64,000 nt of DNA from the NCBI GenBank assembly GCA_023228125.1, contig JALOBT010000008.1, forward strand, positions 1 through 64,000. The letters are read 5' to 3'. Under the pieces are notes generated by a model. The model did no database searches and was not told where the DNA came from. It saw only the letters and a list, made by a program, of their open reading frames with translations. The stretch is from Candidatus Cloacimonadota bacterium. Lineage in GTDB: Bacteria > Cloacimonadota > Cloacimonadia > Cloacimonadales > Cloacimonadaceae. Positions within the stretch are counted from its first letter, which is position 1. The number at the start of each line of letters is the position of its first letter. Positions 54,001 to 63,477 of the stretch are shown here, one piece after another. A program made the position numbers and the translations under genes.

Positions 54001-57000
54001 GCTCACACAAAGCTGGGAATTGCCTTATAGCACTGACATCTATAATGCCCTGTCCCCCTGCTATCCAGAGCCCGAACGCGATGCTATGGATGTATTTCTG
54101 AATGCTGGTTTGCTCTGGCAGGGTAACTACGATTCCCAGCCAGCACAGTATGAAGTCTATATGGGAGATAGCCCCCAGAGCCTTAGCTATCTGGGAGAGG
54201 GCTATCCGGCTCAGGAAATCGGCTATGCCTTTGATGCTGCCCTACAGCCCCTTACCCAGTATTATTGGCGGGTAAAGGCTGTGTCTGACACGGTAGGAAT
54301 CTGGAGCGGCCTCTGGAGCTTCACCACCGGTGAGACTGCCCTGCTTGCAGAGATTGGAGTAGATCCCACTCCTATTTATGAGGAATTGAGCCTGGAAGAT
54401 AGTTCTCAGTTGCAGTTTAACATTACCAACAGCGGCAATATCCCCCTGGAGTGGGATAGTGAGATCATCGCTCTGCGCGGTGGACCAAGAACGCAAAGCC
54501 GCCAGCTCAGCATCTCGCTGGAACCTGCTTTTGGGATCATCGAGCCTGCCTCTTATATGACTTGTCTGCTAAGCTTTAGCCCGGCAGATACTACAGGGAC
54601 GTATAACTATGAGCTCCAAATAACCTCAAATGATCCGGTAAATCCTGTGCTCACTGTGCCGGTGGAGTATCTCGTTACCATTCCACCCGCCTATATTCCG
54701 GACGATAACTTCCGGATGGCGATCAATCAAGTGCTTGAGCAACCTTCAGATTATCAGCCTACTATTACTGATCTGGAATCTCTAAGTGGTACTTTGTATG
54801 CCACTAACGATGAAATCGTAAGTCTGGAAGGCGCACAACATCTGATCAATGTGCAAGTGCTGCATTTCGAGGAAAACCAGATCAGCGATCTCAGCCCTTT
54901 GTCCGGATTGACAAATCTGCAAGAGCTGAGTTTGGGCTATAATCAGATCAGCGATCTTAGCCCCTTGATCTCTCTGATCAATCTGCAAACGCTGTATTTG
55001 TATGAAAACCAGATCAACGATCTCAGCTCCTTGAGCTCTCTGAACAATCTGCAAAATCTGCATTTGGGCCACAACCAGATCAGCGATCTCAGCTCCTTGA
55101 GCTCTCTGATCAATCTGCTATATTTGAATTTGGACTCCAACCAGATCAGCGATCTCAGCTCCTTGAGCTCTCTGATCAATCTGCTATATTTGAATTTGGA
55201 CTCCAACCAGATCAGCGATCTCAGCTCCTTGGGCTCTTTGGACAATCTGCAAAATCTGGCTTTAGACGACAACCAGATCAGCGATCTCAGCTCCTTGAGC
55301 TCTTTGGACAATCTGCAAAATCTGCATTTGAACGATAACCAGATTAGCGACCTCAGCCCCTTGAGTGCCCTGATCAATCTATGGGATCTGTGGTTGTGGA
55401 ATAACCAAATCAGCGATATTAGTCCCTTGAGCTCTCTGAACAATCTGAATAATCTTTTATTATTCAATAACCCCCTCTCCTATGAGTCTATGCTGCTGAG
55501 CCAGAGCTGGAGTTTGCCATATACTACCAGCGAATTCAATGCTCTGGCCCCCTGTTATCCCGATCCCCAGCGCAGTGCTGAGGGTGTTGAGCCCAATACC
55601 GGACTTTCATGGCAGGCAAACTATGATACCCAAACCGCTCAGTATGAAGTGTATCTTGGAAGTGAGCCACAGAGCCTTGAATACATGGGAATAGGCTACT
55701 TGGACGATGACACCAGCTACGCCTTTGAGACCATGCTGGAGCCCTTCACGCAGTACTATTGGCGGATCAAAGCCATCGCCGCTGCCGATACCATCTGGAG
55801 CGGCATGTGGAGCTTCACTACTGGGGACATGATTCCAGAAATAATAGTGCCGGATGATAACTTCCGTATGGTGATCAATGAAGTACTTGAACAAACCGAA
55901 GAATATCAACCTACCATTTTAGACCTTGAGTCTCTTACTGGAACACTTTGGGCAGATAATAAAGGCATCGTCAGCCTCGAAGGTGCCCAGTATCTGAGCA
56001 ATATGCAAAGGCTGTACTTGCGGGACAACCAGATCAGTGATCTAAACCCCTTGAGCTCTTTGAACAATCTGCTATGGCTGCTTTTGGGCAACAACCAGAT
56101 CAGCGATCTCAGCCCTTTGAGCTCTTTGACCAATCTGCAAGATTTGGATTTGCACGACAATCAGATCAGCGAACTGGACTCCTTGAGCTCTCTGGTCAAT
56201 GTAACAGAGCTGGATTTGCAGGACAATCTGATCAGCAATCTCAGTCCCTTGAGCTCTTTGACCAATGTACAAGATCTGGATTTGCAGGACAATCAGATCA
56301 GCGATCTCAGCCCCTTGAATGCTCTGATCAATCTTACTGAGCTGGATTTGCGCGAAAACCAGATCAGCGAACTGGGCTCCTTGAGCACTCTCACCAATCT
56401 GGAAAAGCTGTATATGAACGACAACCAGATCAGCAATCTCGGCCCCTTGAGCTCCCTGACCACTCTGCAAAGGCTGTATGTAAATAATAATCAGATTATC
56501 GATCTGACCCCCTTGAGCTCCTTGAGCAATCTTTTATATCTGGAATTCAGCAACAACCAGATCAACGAGCTAAGTGCTTTGAGCACGGTGAGCAATCTGA
56601 GAAAATTGTATCTGAATGGCAATCAGATCAGCGATATCAGTGCCCTGGCTGGCTTGGGAAGCCTCACCGGTCTTTATCTTGATGACAATCCCCTCTCCCA
56701 GGAATCCATGCTGCTCACCCAGAGCTGGGCTTTGCCATATACCACCAGCAGTTTCAATGCCCTGGCCCCCTGCTATCCAGAGCCGAATCGTGATGCTGTG
56801 GAAGTGGATCCTTCGGCCGGTCTATCATGGCAGGCAAATTATGATTACGCTCAGGCAGAGTATCAGGTTTACCTGGGCTCTGATCCTGAAAGCCTTATTT
56901 ACCAAGGATACGGCTATCTTGGTCAGGATACCAGCTACGCTTTTGATGCTATGCTGGAGCCCTTCACCGAGTACTATTGGCGGATCAAAGCCATTGCCGC

Positions 57001-60000
57001 TGCCGATACCATCTGGAGCGGTTTGTGGAGTTTCACTACAGGGGAAGAAATCATTCCTGATGAGCCACAGATCGCAGTTAATCCTGAGTATATAGACTAC
57101 GATATCCCGCAGGGTGAAAGTGCCCAGCTTGAGCTTGAGCTTAGCAATGCCGGTAATGCAAATCTGGCATGGACGGCTACAGTGCAAATAATCCGTGGCT
57201 CCAGCGTGGCCTCTGAATCTGTACCGCAAGTGACCGCCTGCATAATGCCCGAAACTTATCGCTCCCGTATGAAAGAACAGGATTACAGAGCTCTGCGGGA
57301 AGCAGATATTCCGGAATCCTCCAGCCTCCGAAACCGTAACTTGGCTATCTCCCTGAACCCGGATTATGGTACCGTAGAACCAGATTCCAGCCTGTACTGC
57401 TATCTCGAAATCGATAGCGGCAGCAGTTTATCCGGGCTTTACGAATATGAAATCGTGTTCTCATCCAATGCGGTCAATAGCCCTGAGCTCATCATCCCTG
57501 TGAGCATACAAGTTACAGGAGCATTGGCCTATATCCCGGATGATAACTTCAGGATGGCCATCAATGAAGCCCTGGGACAAGCTACAGATTATCAGCCTAC
57601 TATTGCTGACCTGGAGTCTCTCACGGGTTATTGGGATGCCCATGACAGAAGTATCGTCAGCATAGAGGGTGCGCAGCATCTCATCAATCTGCAAAGGCTG
57701 TATTTGTATAATAATCAGATCATCGATATCACACCTCTAACTGGTCTGAGCAATCTGCAAGGGCTGTACTTGTACAATAACCTGATCAGCGATATCAGCC
57801 CCTTGAGCTCGCTGAGCAATCTGCAAACGCTGAATTTGCGGGACAACCAGATCAGTGATCTCAACCCCCTGTCCGGATTGAATAATCTGCAAGAGCTGCT
57901 TTTGGAATCGAACCAAATCAGCGATCTCAGTCCCCTTACAAATCTGAGTAATCTGTCTCAACTGGATCTCGATTCCAACCAGATCAGCGACCTTAGCCCG
58001 CTCAGTTCTCTGACCGCTCTGCAAGAGCTGTCTCTCGGTCTCAATCAGATCAGTGATTTCAGCCCCTTATCCGGTTTGACTAATCTACAAGACCTGTGGC
58101 TCCCTTACAGCCAGATCAGCGATCTTAGCCCGCTCAGTTCTCTGACCGCTCTGCAAAATCTGTATCTCAGGCTCAACCAGATCAGCGATCTCAGTCCCTT
58201 ATCCGGATTGACTAATCTTCAATACCTGTATCTCGGGCTCAACCAGATCAGCGATCTCAGCCCGCTGGCCGGATTGACTAATTTGCAAGATCTGGTTCTC
58301 TCTGACAACCAGATCAGCGATCTCAGCTCCTTGAGCTCCCTTACCACTCTGCAAAGTCTGTATGTGATAGATAATCAGATCAGCGATCTGGCCCCCTTGA
58401 GCTCCTTGAGCAATCTTGAATATCTGGAATTGAGTAACAACCCCCTCTCCAAAGAATCCATGCTGCTCAGCCAGAGCTGGGCTTTGCCATTTACCACCAG
58501 TAGCTTCAATGCCCTGGCCCCCTGCTATCCAGAGCCCGCTCGCAACGCCACAGGAGTTGAGATATACTCTGGCTTATTCTGTCAGGGTGATTACGATTTA
58601 CAACAAGCCCAGTTTGAACTATATATAGGAGAAAGCCCCCAGAGCCTCAGCTACATGGGAAATGGCTTTATGCTGGAGCCAGCATATTGCGGCTTTGAAA
58701 CCATTCTGGAGCCCTCCACCCAGTACTTCTGGCGTGTAAAAGCAATTGCATATCCCGATACCATCTGGAGCGGTCTGTGGAGCTTCACGACCGGTCAGCC
58801 TGGAAGCATCCTTACCATCGGAGAGGGCAACTCAAACCTCAGGATACCCATCAATCCTTACTATGTTTACAGCTACAGCCAGAGCATCTTCTTGCAGAGC
58901 GAAATAGATATAGCAGATCAGCGCATTGAGACAGTATGGTATTATTGGAATGGTGCTGCCGAAGCGATTTCCAGTAACGATTGGACGGTCTATATGGGCC
59001 ATACTGCAAATGCTGAATTTGCCAGCACCAGCAGTTGGATCCCGCGGGCTGAACTGTACCAGGTCTTCCAGGGTGACGTAGCTCTGCCTGCCACCGCTGG
59101 TTGGATCGAGATTCCCCTGAGCACCCCCTTTGAGTATAACAATATAGACAACCTGGTAATCGCCGTTGATGAGAACGAGGCCAGTTACGATGGATCCTCT
59201 ATGTTCTTCTATGGCACCGATACAGCCACGAACCGCAGCATCAGGTATTACTCCGATGTCACTAATCCAGATCCAAGTGCTCCGCCTCCCGGAACTCTGG
59301 TGCTGGGTTATCCCAATTTGCTGCTGCAAATCACGGATGATGAACCCAATCCTATTACGCTCATTTCACCAGAAGATGATGCTACCGGCCTGTCTATAGA
59401 TGGCTTCGATCTCACTTGGGCTCCAGACTTGTCGGGTGAGATTCCTGAAACTTATGCCATCTATATGGCTCAAACCATAGATGGCCTTGAAACAAGTCCT
59501 TATATCTGGGATGGCATCACGGATACGTTCTTCGATCCCAGCCAGGCTGATTTAGGCCAGATTATATATCAATATAGTGAAACCTGGTATTGGTCTGTGA
59601 AAGCCTTTTATAGCGGAGGAGGAGTAAGCGAACTAACTACTCCCTTCAGCTTCACCATCTCAGAAGAGCCTCCAGATTTTGCCGGAGGCACCGGCACCGA
59701 AGCAGACCCCTATCTGGTAAGCAATATAGATCATCTGTCAAACGTGAGCTTTTATCTGGATGCCCACTTCCTGCAAACCTCTGATATCGATGCCTGGACG
59801 GACGATCTTAGCTGGATGCCCATCGGCGATAGCAATACCGCCTTTACCGGTGTGTATGATGGTGATAACCACACTATCACGAGGCTTAAAACCGATAATC
59901 CTTATTATGATTATCAAGGCCTGTTTGGCGTTATCCAGAATGCCGAAATCCGCAATCTCTATCTCACCGAAGCGGATGTTCATGGCAATAACTGGACTGG

Positions 60001-62497
60001 CAGCCTCGTAGGCCTGGCCAATGACAGCAGCATCAATAACTGTGGAACCAGTAGCGGCTCAGTATCCGGTGAAGGTGGCAGCGTAGGTGGTCTGGTGGGC
60101 AGGATGAATAATTCTACTATTACCCATTGCCACAGCAATGTCGAGGTCTCAGGCTTAGGCTTTTCAGTGGGCGGCCTGGTAGGCCGGATAGACAATACCC
60201 AAATGCTGAATTGCTCTTCACAAGGCCAGACTACTGGAAACGGAGTCTTGGGCGGCCTGGTGGGCTACATTATGGATCTATCCGAGCTCACCGCCTGCTT
60301 CAGCTCCGGCATAGTAGCAGCCACCGGAGATTATGCCGGCGGCATTACCGGCTCTTGCGTCAATGCCAGCATCCAGTCCTGCTACAGCCTTGCTTCTGTA
60401 AGTGGCAATTCCTACGTGGCAGGCCTGGTCGGCGAAATCGATGGTGCTGAAATCAGTGATTGCTTCAGCACCGGCACCGTAACGGGCACGAGCAATACCG
60501 GCGGCCTCATCGGCTACGAAACGCGCTCTTCTTTTGTGCTTTACTGCTATTGGGATACCATAAGCTCGGGACTTGCTACCAGTGTGCTGGGCAGTGGACG
60601 AACCACAACAGAAATGACTTATCCTTATGCCATGAATACCTACAATGCTTGGGATTTTGCTGATGTCTGGGCTGCCGATATTGACTACGAAATCAACAAT
60701 GGCTATCCTTATCTGCTCTGGCAAGCTCCCGCCCCGGAGTTCTATCCTCCCCAAAATCTTACTGCAGCCGAAATACTTCCGGATCTTGTCCTTACCTGGC
60801 AGGATCCTCTGGCGGGTACCCCGGAATCCTACCACGTCTGGCGTTTACAACCCGGTCAGGAAAGCGATGAGGCCAGCTGGACTTCAGTAAATGCAGCAGT
60901 AAACGATACTACTGCCACCGATCCACAGTGGAACTACCTTGCCGATGGCAGCTACAAATGGGCTGTGAAAGCCATGTATGCAGGAGGAGGGCTCTCCTCT
61001 GCAACATTCTCCAATGAATTGGAGAAAACTGCTTCCGTTGCCCTGATTTCCGTATCTCCCGCCTCTGTCTTAATTAGTATGATTGCAGGAGACACGTATA
61101 ATACTGATCTTACCCTGGAAAATAGCGGAACTGCTCCCCTGGTCTGGACTGCAGCTATGAACGTTATCAGGAGCCATACAAAGAGTCTAAGCCTCAGTGG
61201 CAGTGGCCCATCCAGGGAAGATGCCATTTATTTCAATCCCGGTAGCGGCACAATAAATCCCGGGGATTCACAAATCATAGATCTTAGCTGTTATTCAGAT
61301 CTTTCCTACGAATGGCAACAGTGGTTATTTGAACTGATTATCAGCTCCAACGCGGTGAATAATCCCACAGTAACAGTCCCCATCACTGTGGATATTGAGC
61401 CGGCTACTCCTTCCAACACCGCTCCTGTGGTTTCCAATGTCCACGCTGCTCAAAGAGACGAGGACAGCATGCTGATCGATATCTATTACGATGTCTATGA
61501 CGCGGATGGTGATGCCTTGACCATCAGCATGGAGGTCTCCGCTGATGATGGCCTTAGCTGGGATCTATCCTGCCTTCAGCTCTTGCCGGATAGCGAGATC
61601 GGAGCCGGAATCCTCTCCGGAACTGATAAACACATCGTCTGGGATGCCGCCGCGGAACACCCCAACCTGCTTTATGGTAGCAATTTCCGCTTCAGAATCA
61701 GCGCTGATGATGGCAGCACGCCACCCTTGCCGGAGAACTTCGTCTTAGTTGAAGGTGGCACTTTCAATAACGGCACTTCCGATGTTACTGTGAGCAGCTT
61801 CTATATGGATAAGTATGAACTCACCCAGGCCGGCTATCAAGCGGTGATGGGGACTAATCCTGCCTCTGGCTACGGGGTTGGCAGCAACTATCCTGTTTAT
61901 TATGTCTCCTGGTTCAATGCCATCGAATACAGTAATCGGCGTAGTATGCAGGAAGGCCTTACGCCTTGCTACAGCTACAGCAGCTATGGCACCAATCCTG
62001 ATAGCTGGCCATCTGGCTGGAACACAGACTACAATAACCATACTAATGTAAGCTGCAACTGGACTGCCAATGGTTATCGGCTGCCCACCGAAGCTGAATG
62101 GCATTTTGCTGCCCGGGGTGGAAATCAAACGCATAATTATACTTACAGTGGGAGTAACACCATAGGTGATGTGGCATGGTATTATGACAATTCATACAAT
62201 ATGGGAAGTGGCCATCCTGATTACGGTACACACAGCGTAGGCACCAAAGCCGCCAACGAGCTCGGTATTTATGACATGAGTGGAAACGTCTATGAATGGA
62301 ATTGGGATATTTGGGGCAACTATCCCAGTGGTTCACAAACTAATCCGCACGGAGCTGTCAGCGGGTCTGGCCGTGTGATACGCGGCGGTAGCTGGGACTA
62401 CGTTGCCAACGCCTGCACCGTTTCCTATCGGTACGGCAACTATGCGACCGATAGCTACAGCAATTTAGGCTTCCGCGTTTGTAGGGTTTCCCCTTGA
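51017..62497 (+). CDS. 3826-aa secreted protein: GLUG regions, four LRR/FN3 cassettes, FGE-like C-terminus
   Basis: Signal peptide about 1-26. Layout: GLUG-type beta-helix repeats (about 109-300), CARDB-like (349-458), adhesin-like (459-638), FN3. Four cassettes follow at about 729-1108, 1226-1605, 1611-2011 and 2170-2595. Each has a cap (YIPDDNFRMAIN), 9 to 11 internalin-like 22-residue LRRs (NQISDLSPLSSL), a closing segment (NPLSYESMLLSQSW) and an FN3 ending DTIWSGLWSFTTG. ASH-like domains separate some of them. Then come a second adhesin-like domain, a second GLUG region (2889-3235), FN3, ASH, a cadherin-like domain and an FGE/sulfatase-modifying-factor-like domain (3574-3826; YRLPTEAEWHFAARGG, GNVYEW, RVIRGGSW). 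The FGE catalytic Cys pair is not present. Likely a surface binding protein. About 39 LRRs in total. Confidence 0.9.
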   Translation: MKAKNYSITLLVFVFVTMAVCPLWAQFNGGLGTQESPYLVANAGQLNQVRLYPTAYFAQSADLDLDLAPYNSGLGWQAIGTIDTPFSGHFDGNGYQISGLYLNRPQEDYLGLFGYISNALLQGISLSGGQITGRNYVGGLAGSAQESIISECSVQAEITGAEIAGGLIGSLALSSQLSYSAALVQVSGTFATGALCGYAKGNSEIFSCVSRGSVTGEIAAGGLIGILGGSDLQRCYSTAAVSANSSSGGLIGENDTQSTVWECYSIGSVSADTNAGGLIGRNLDSSATNSYWDTQSSGISYSALGEGRLTQDMSYPFAANTYQDWDFEASWSWDEDYNGGYPYHVWEYSAPILIDLAVEAFSGPSVLGSDFPALYTLQIANLGNQVVDSFEAKLFSQAEELLDSQIFGPIQPGETLSVSLSWTPTAAYQGFVYATLELAGDINPENNQSQEIAVTVYEGVFSASIGSGDLNARIPLDFFWKTSVFETIYYADELGFNGMIFNLEFYNNFSSELLNKPTRIWLAETTQTELIEAWIPSDEMQLVFDGTVDFPMGENAISITLDTPFSYQSGNLVMLVQRPLDTNYYSSQDYFQAQSSPSQRSRSYHSDVEVLDVTNPDAPGSWLGDYPRCTFRFMGQAYQAPPTELSLEYFPEDGFLSLSWQPPEVGNPLSYNVYRNQEFYAEAFEPYFEDSELSPGETYSYYVSAVYATGESEPSNVVSQEISFPLAYIPDDNFRRAINFALGEAAAYQPNIAELESLDTIIEAEEMGIVSLEGAQHLINLPTLYLGENQISDLGPLSNLTLLQNLDLNYNQISDISPLSNLTNLQILYMTDNQISDLSALSNLTLLQALYLNDNQITDLGPLSNMSLLVRLYLFNNQISDLSPVSSLSNLQRLYVGANQITELSPITALSNLQALVLSSNQISDLGPLADLNNLEWLILNDNQINELSFLSSLSNLQELDLGTNRISDISPLSALANLTELNLDANPLSYEAMLLTQSWELPYSTDIYNALSPCYPEPERDAMDVFLNAGLLWQGNYDSQPAQYEVYMGDSPQSLSYLGEGYPAQEIGYAFDAALQPLTQYYWRVKAVSDTVGIWSGLWSFTTGETALLAEIGVDPTPIYEELSLEDSSQLQFNITNSGNIPLEWDSEIIALRGGPRTQSRQLSISLEPAFGIIEPASYMTCLLSFSPADTTGTYNYELQITSNDPVNPVLTVPVEYLVTIPPAYIPDDNFRMAINQVLEQPSDYQPTITDLESLSGTLYATNDEIVSLEGAQHLINVQVLHFEENQISDLSPLSGLTNLQELSLGYNQISDLSPLISLINLQTLYLYENQINDLSSLSSLNNLQNLHLGHNQISDLSSLSSLINLLYLNLDSNQISDLSSLSSLINLLYLNLDSNQISDLSSLGSLDNLQNLALDDNQISDLSSLSSLDNLQNLHLNDNQISDLSPLSALINLWDLWLWNNQISDISPLSSLNNLNNLLLFNNPLSYESMLLSQSWSLPYTTSEFNALAPCYPDPQRSAEGVEPNTGLSWQANYDTQTAQYEVYLGSEPQSLEYMGIGYLDDDTSYAFETMLEPFTQYYWRIKAIAAADTIWSGMWSFTTGDMIPEIIVPDDNFRMVINEVLEQTEEYQPTILDLESLTGTLWADNKGIVSLEGAQYLSNMQRLYLRDNQISDLNPLSSLNNLLWLLLGNNQISDLSPLSSLTNLQDLDLHDNQISELDSLSSLVNVTELDLQDNLISNLSPLSSLTNVQDLDLQDNQISDLSPLNALINLTELDLRENQISELGSLSTLTNLEKLYMNDNQISNLGPLSSLTTLQRLYVNNNQIIDLTPLSSLSNLLYLEFSNNQINELSALSTVSNLRKLYLNGNQISDISALAGLGSLTGLYLDDNPLSQESMLLTQSWALPYTTSSFNALAPCYPEPNRDAVEVDPSAGLSWQANYDYAQAEYQVYLGSDPESLIYQGYGYLGQDTSYAFDAMLEPFTEYYWRIKAIAAADTIWSGLWSFTTGEEIIPDEPQIAVNPEYIDYDIPQGESAQLELELSNAGNANLAWTATVQIIRGSSVASESVPQVTACIMPETYRSRMKEQDYRALREADIPESSSLRNRNLAISLNPDYGTVEPDSSLYCYLEIDSGSSLSGLYEYEIVFSSNAVNSPELIIPVSIQVTGALAYIPDDNFRMAINEALGQATDYQPTIADLESLTGYWDAHDRSIVSIEGAQHLINLQRLYLYNNQIIDITPLTGLSNLQGLYLYNNLISDISPLSSLSNLQTLNLRDNQISDLNPLSGLNNLQELLLESNQISDLSPLTNLSNLSQLDLDSNQISDLSPLSSLTALQELSLGLNQISDFSPLSGLTNLQDLWLPYSQISDLSPLSSLTALQNLYLRLNQISDLSPLSGLTNLQYLYLGLNQISDLSPLAGLTNLQDLVLSDNQISDLSSLSSLTTLQSLYVIDNQISDLAPLSSLSNLEYLELSNNPLSKESMLLSQSWALPFTTSSFNALAPCYPEPARNATGVEIYSGLFCQGDYDLQQAQFELYIGESPQSLSYMGNGFMLEPAYCGFETILEPSTQYFWRVKAIAYPDTIWSGLWSFTTGQPGSILTIGEGNSNLRIPINPYYVYSYSQSIFLQSEIDIADQRIETVWYYWNGAAEAISSNDWTVYMGHTANAEFASTSSWIPRAELYQVFQGDVALPATAGWIEIPLSTPFEYNNIDNLVIAVDENEASYDGSSMFFYGTDTATNRSIRYYSDVTNPDPSAPPPGTLVLGYPNLLLQITDDEPNPITLISPEDDATGLSIDGFDLTWAPDLSGEIPETYAIYMAQTIDGLETSPYIWDGITDTFFDPSQADLGQIIYQYSETWYWSVKAFYSGGGVSELTTPFSFTISEEPPDFAGGTGTEADPYLVSNIDHLSNVSFYLDAHFLQTSDIDAWTDDLSWMPIGDSNTAFTGVYDGDNHTITRLKTDNPYYDYQGLFGVIQNAEIRNLYLTEADVHGNNWTGSLVGLANDSSINNCGTSSGSVSGEGGSVGGLVGRMNNSTITHCHSNVEVSGLGFSVGGLVGRIDNTQMLNCSSQGQTTGNGVLGGLVGYIMDLSELTACFSSGIVAATGDYAGGITGSCVNASIQSCYSLASVSGNSYVAGLVGEIDGAEISDCFSTGTVTGTSNTGGLIGYETRSSFVLYCYWDTISSGLATSVLGSGRTTTEMTYPYAMNTYNAWDFADVWAADIDYEINNGYPYLLWQAPAPEFYPPQNLTAAEILPDLVLTWQDPLAGTPESYHVWRLQPGQESDEASWTSVNAAVNDTTATDPQWNYLADGSYKWAVKAMYAGGGLSSATFSNELEKTASVALISVSPASVLISMIAGDTYNTDLTLENSGTAPLVWTAAMNVIRSHTKSLSLSGSGPSREDAIYFNPGSGTINPGDSQIIDLSCYSDLSYEWQQWLFELIISSNAVNNPTVTVPITVDIEPATPSNTAPVVSNVHAAQRDEDSMLIDIYYDVYDADGDALTISMEVSADDGLSWDLSCLQLLPDSEIGAGILSGTDKHIVWDAAAEHPNLLYGSNFRFRISADDGSTPPLPENFVLVEGGTFNNGTSDVTVSSFYMDKYELTQAGYQAVMGTNPASGYGVGSNYPVYYVSWFNAIEYSNRRSMQEGLTPCYSYSSYGTNPDSWPSGWNTDYNNHTNVSCNWTANGYRLPTEAEWHFAARGGNQTHNYTYSGSNTIGDVAWYYDNSYNMGSGHPDYGTHSVGTKAANELGIYDMSGNVYEWNWDIWGNYPSGSQTNPHGAVSGSGRVIRGGSWDYVANACTVSYRYGNYATDSYSNLGFRVCRVSP
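55072..55203 (+). repeat. Exact 66-bp tandem duplication inside LRR cassette 2
   Basis: 55072-55137 and 55138-55203 are identical base for base, each encoding one 22-residue LRR, and a third related copy begins at 55204. Neighbouring LRRs are similar in protein but differ in DNA, so this pair is very recent. Confidence 0.93.
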
Positions 62498-62822
62498 TTT
62501 TTGTTTTTTGTCCTTTTTGCCTTTTGAAATGTTCAGTTTGGATACAGGCAAAGAGCTTACGACAAGGCGGGGGTGCAGGGGGATTCTTCCCCCAGCGCGC
62601 CGGAATTTTTTGGCAGAGTAGCCAATCTTGGTCTTTGCCACCTCAGGATTGCAGGCGTCCTCGCCTGCAGAAGCAGCGTAGCTGCTTGCTTTATGAAGCG
62701 AGCTGTGCTCGCTATCGACACGGGGACGTGTCGAATCCTCGAAGAGGCCTGCGGCCTCTGTGGCAAGAGAATCTTGCCACCCCAAATATGAACAAAGATT
62801 TGAATATAAAAGGAGTTATATA
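62498..62822. repeat. Intergenic run of six consecutive perfect hairpins
   Basis: About 325 bp with no gene. 62650-62780 consists of six perfect stem-loops almost touching: TGCAGGCG/CGCCTGCA (62650-62669), AAGCAGC/GCTGCTT (62671-62687), AGCGAGC/GCTCGCT (62697-62713), TCGACACG/CGTGTCGA (62715-62734), AGAGGCC/GGCCTCT (62743-62759) and GTGGCAAGA/TCTTGCCAC (62760-62780). Loops are 3-4 nt. The first hairpin is preceded by GGATT and the fourth is followed by AATCC. The 5' part (62498-62640) is unstructured and may contain the end of the giant gene's transcript. Confidence 0.9.
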
Positions 62823-63476
62823 ATGAAGAAGCTATGTATCCTGCTGATCCTCATTGCATCAATAGGGCTGGCAATGGGAGTGCGAGCCACCGGCTCTGCC
62901 ACTTCGGAAGCCGTATTTCTTTCCACGCTGTATCCACCATCGAACCTGGTGGTAACTTATGAGAGCCAGTCTCTTGAGTTTTTTTGGGATGAGCCCATCA
63001 CAGGGCCGCCTTTGAGCTACAAGCTCTATTACTCAGAAAGCCCTCAAGACCTGGACTCGTATTTACTCTTGGATTCGTCTTCCACCACTTATTATAATAG
63101 CTATGCTTATTTTGAAAACCCGGGCTTTTATGTAACTGCGGTTTACTCTTTGGGTGAATCCCGCCATTCACAGATCTCTTACATTGGCAGGTTTCAGCCA
63201 GTGCACGTAGAACTAATGATCAATAGCGAAACATCCTCGGCTGTGCTTTCCTGGGAGCCCGTGCGGACTGCAGACAGCTATCTGGTGTATTATTCAGAGG
63301 AGGCTGATGCTGCTTTTCCAGCAGGGTGGCAGGGGCCTGTCAGCATCACCGAAAACAGCTTTATCGATCCCTTGGCCCACCAGAAGTTTTACCGCGTTTT
63401 CGCCGTGCCCAGAGGCCGGGGTGCGACAGATAAAATTATAAAGAGGGCAATCTTGCCTGGAAAAATAGGAGAATAA
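62823..63476 (+). CDS. Small secreted FN3-domain protein
   Basis: 217 aa from ATG 62823, chosen because AAAGGAG lies 7 nt upstream and the signal peptide MKKLCILLILIASIGLAMG then begins the protein. The mature part carries two FN3-like domains (PPSNLVVTYESQSLEFFWDEP and SAVLSWEPVRTADSYLVYYSEE). There is no sorting tail or catalytic motif. A partial gene follows 1 bp after its stop, so the two form an operon. It may be an accessory surface protein; function is not known. Confidence 0.78.
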   Translation: MKKLCILLILIASIGLAMGVRATGSATSEAVFLSTLYPPSNLVVTYESQSLEFFWDEPITGPPLSYKLYYSESPQDLDSYLLLDSSSTTYYNSYAYFENPGFYVTAVYSLGESRHSQISYIGRFQPVHVELMINSETSSAVLSWEPVRTADSYLVYYSEEADAAFPAGWQGPVSITENSFIDPLAHQKFYRVFAVPRGRGATDKIIKRAILPGKIGE

Positions 63477-63477
63477 A

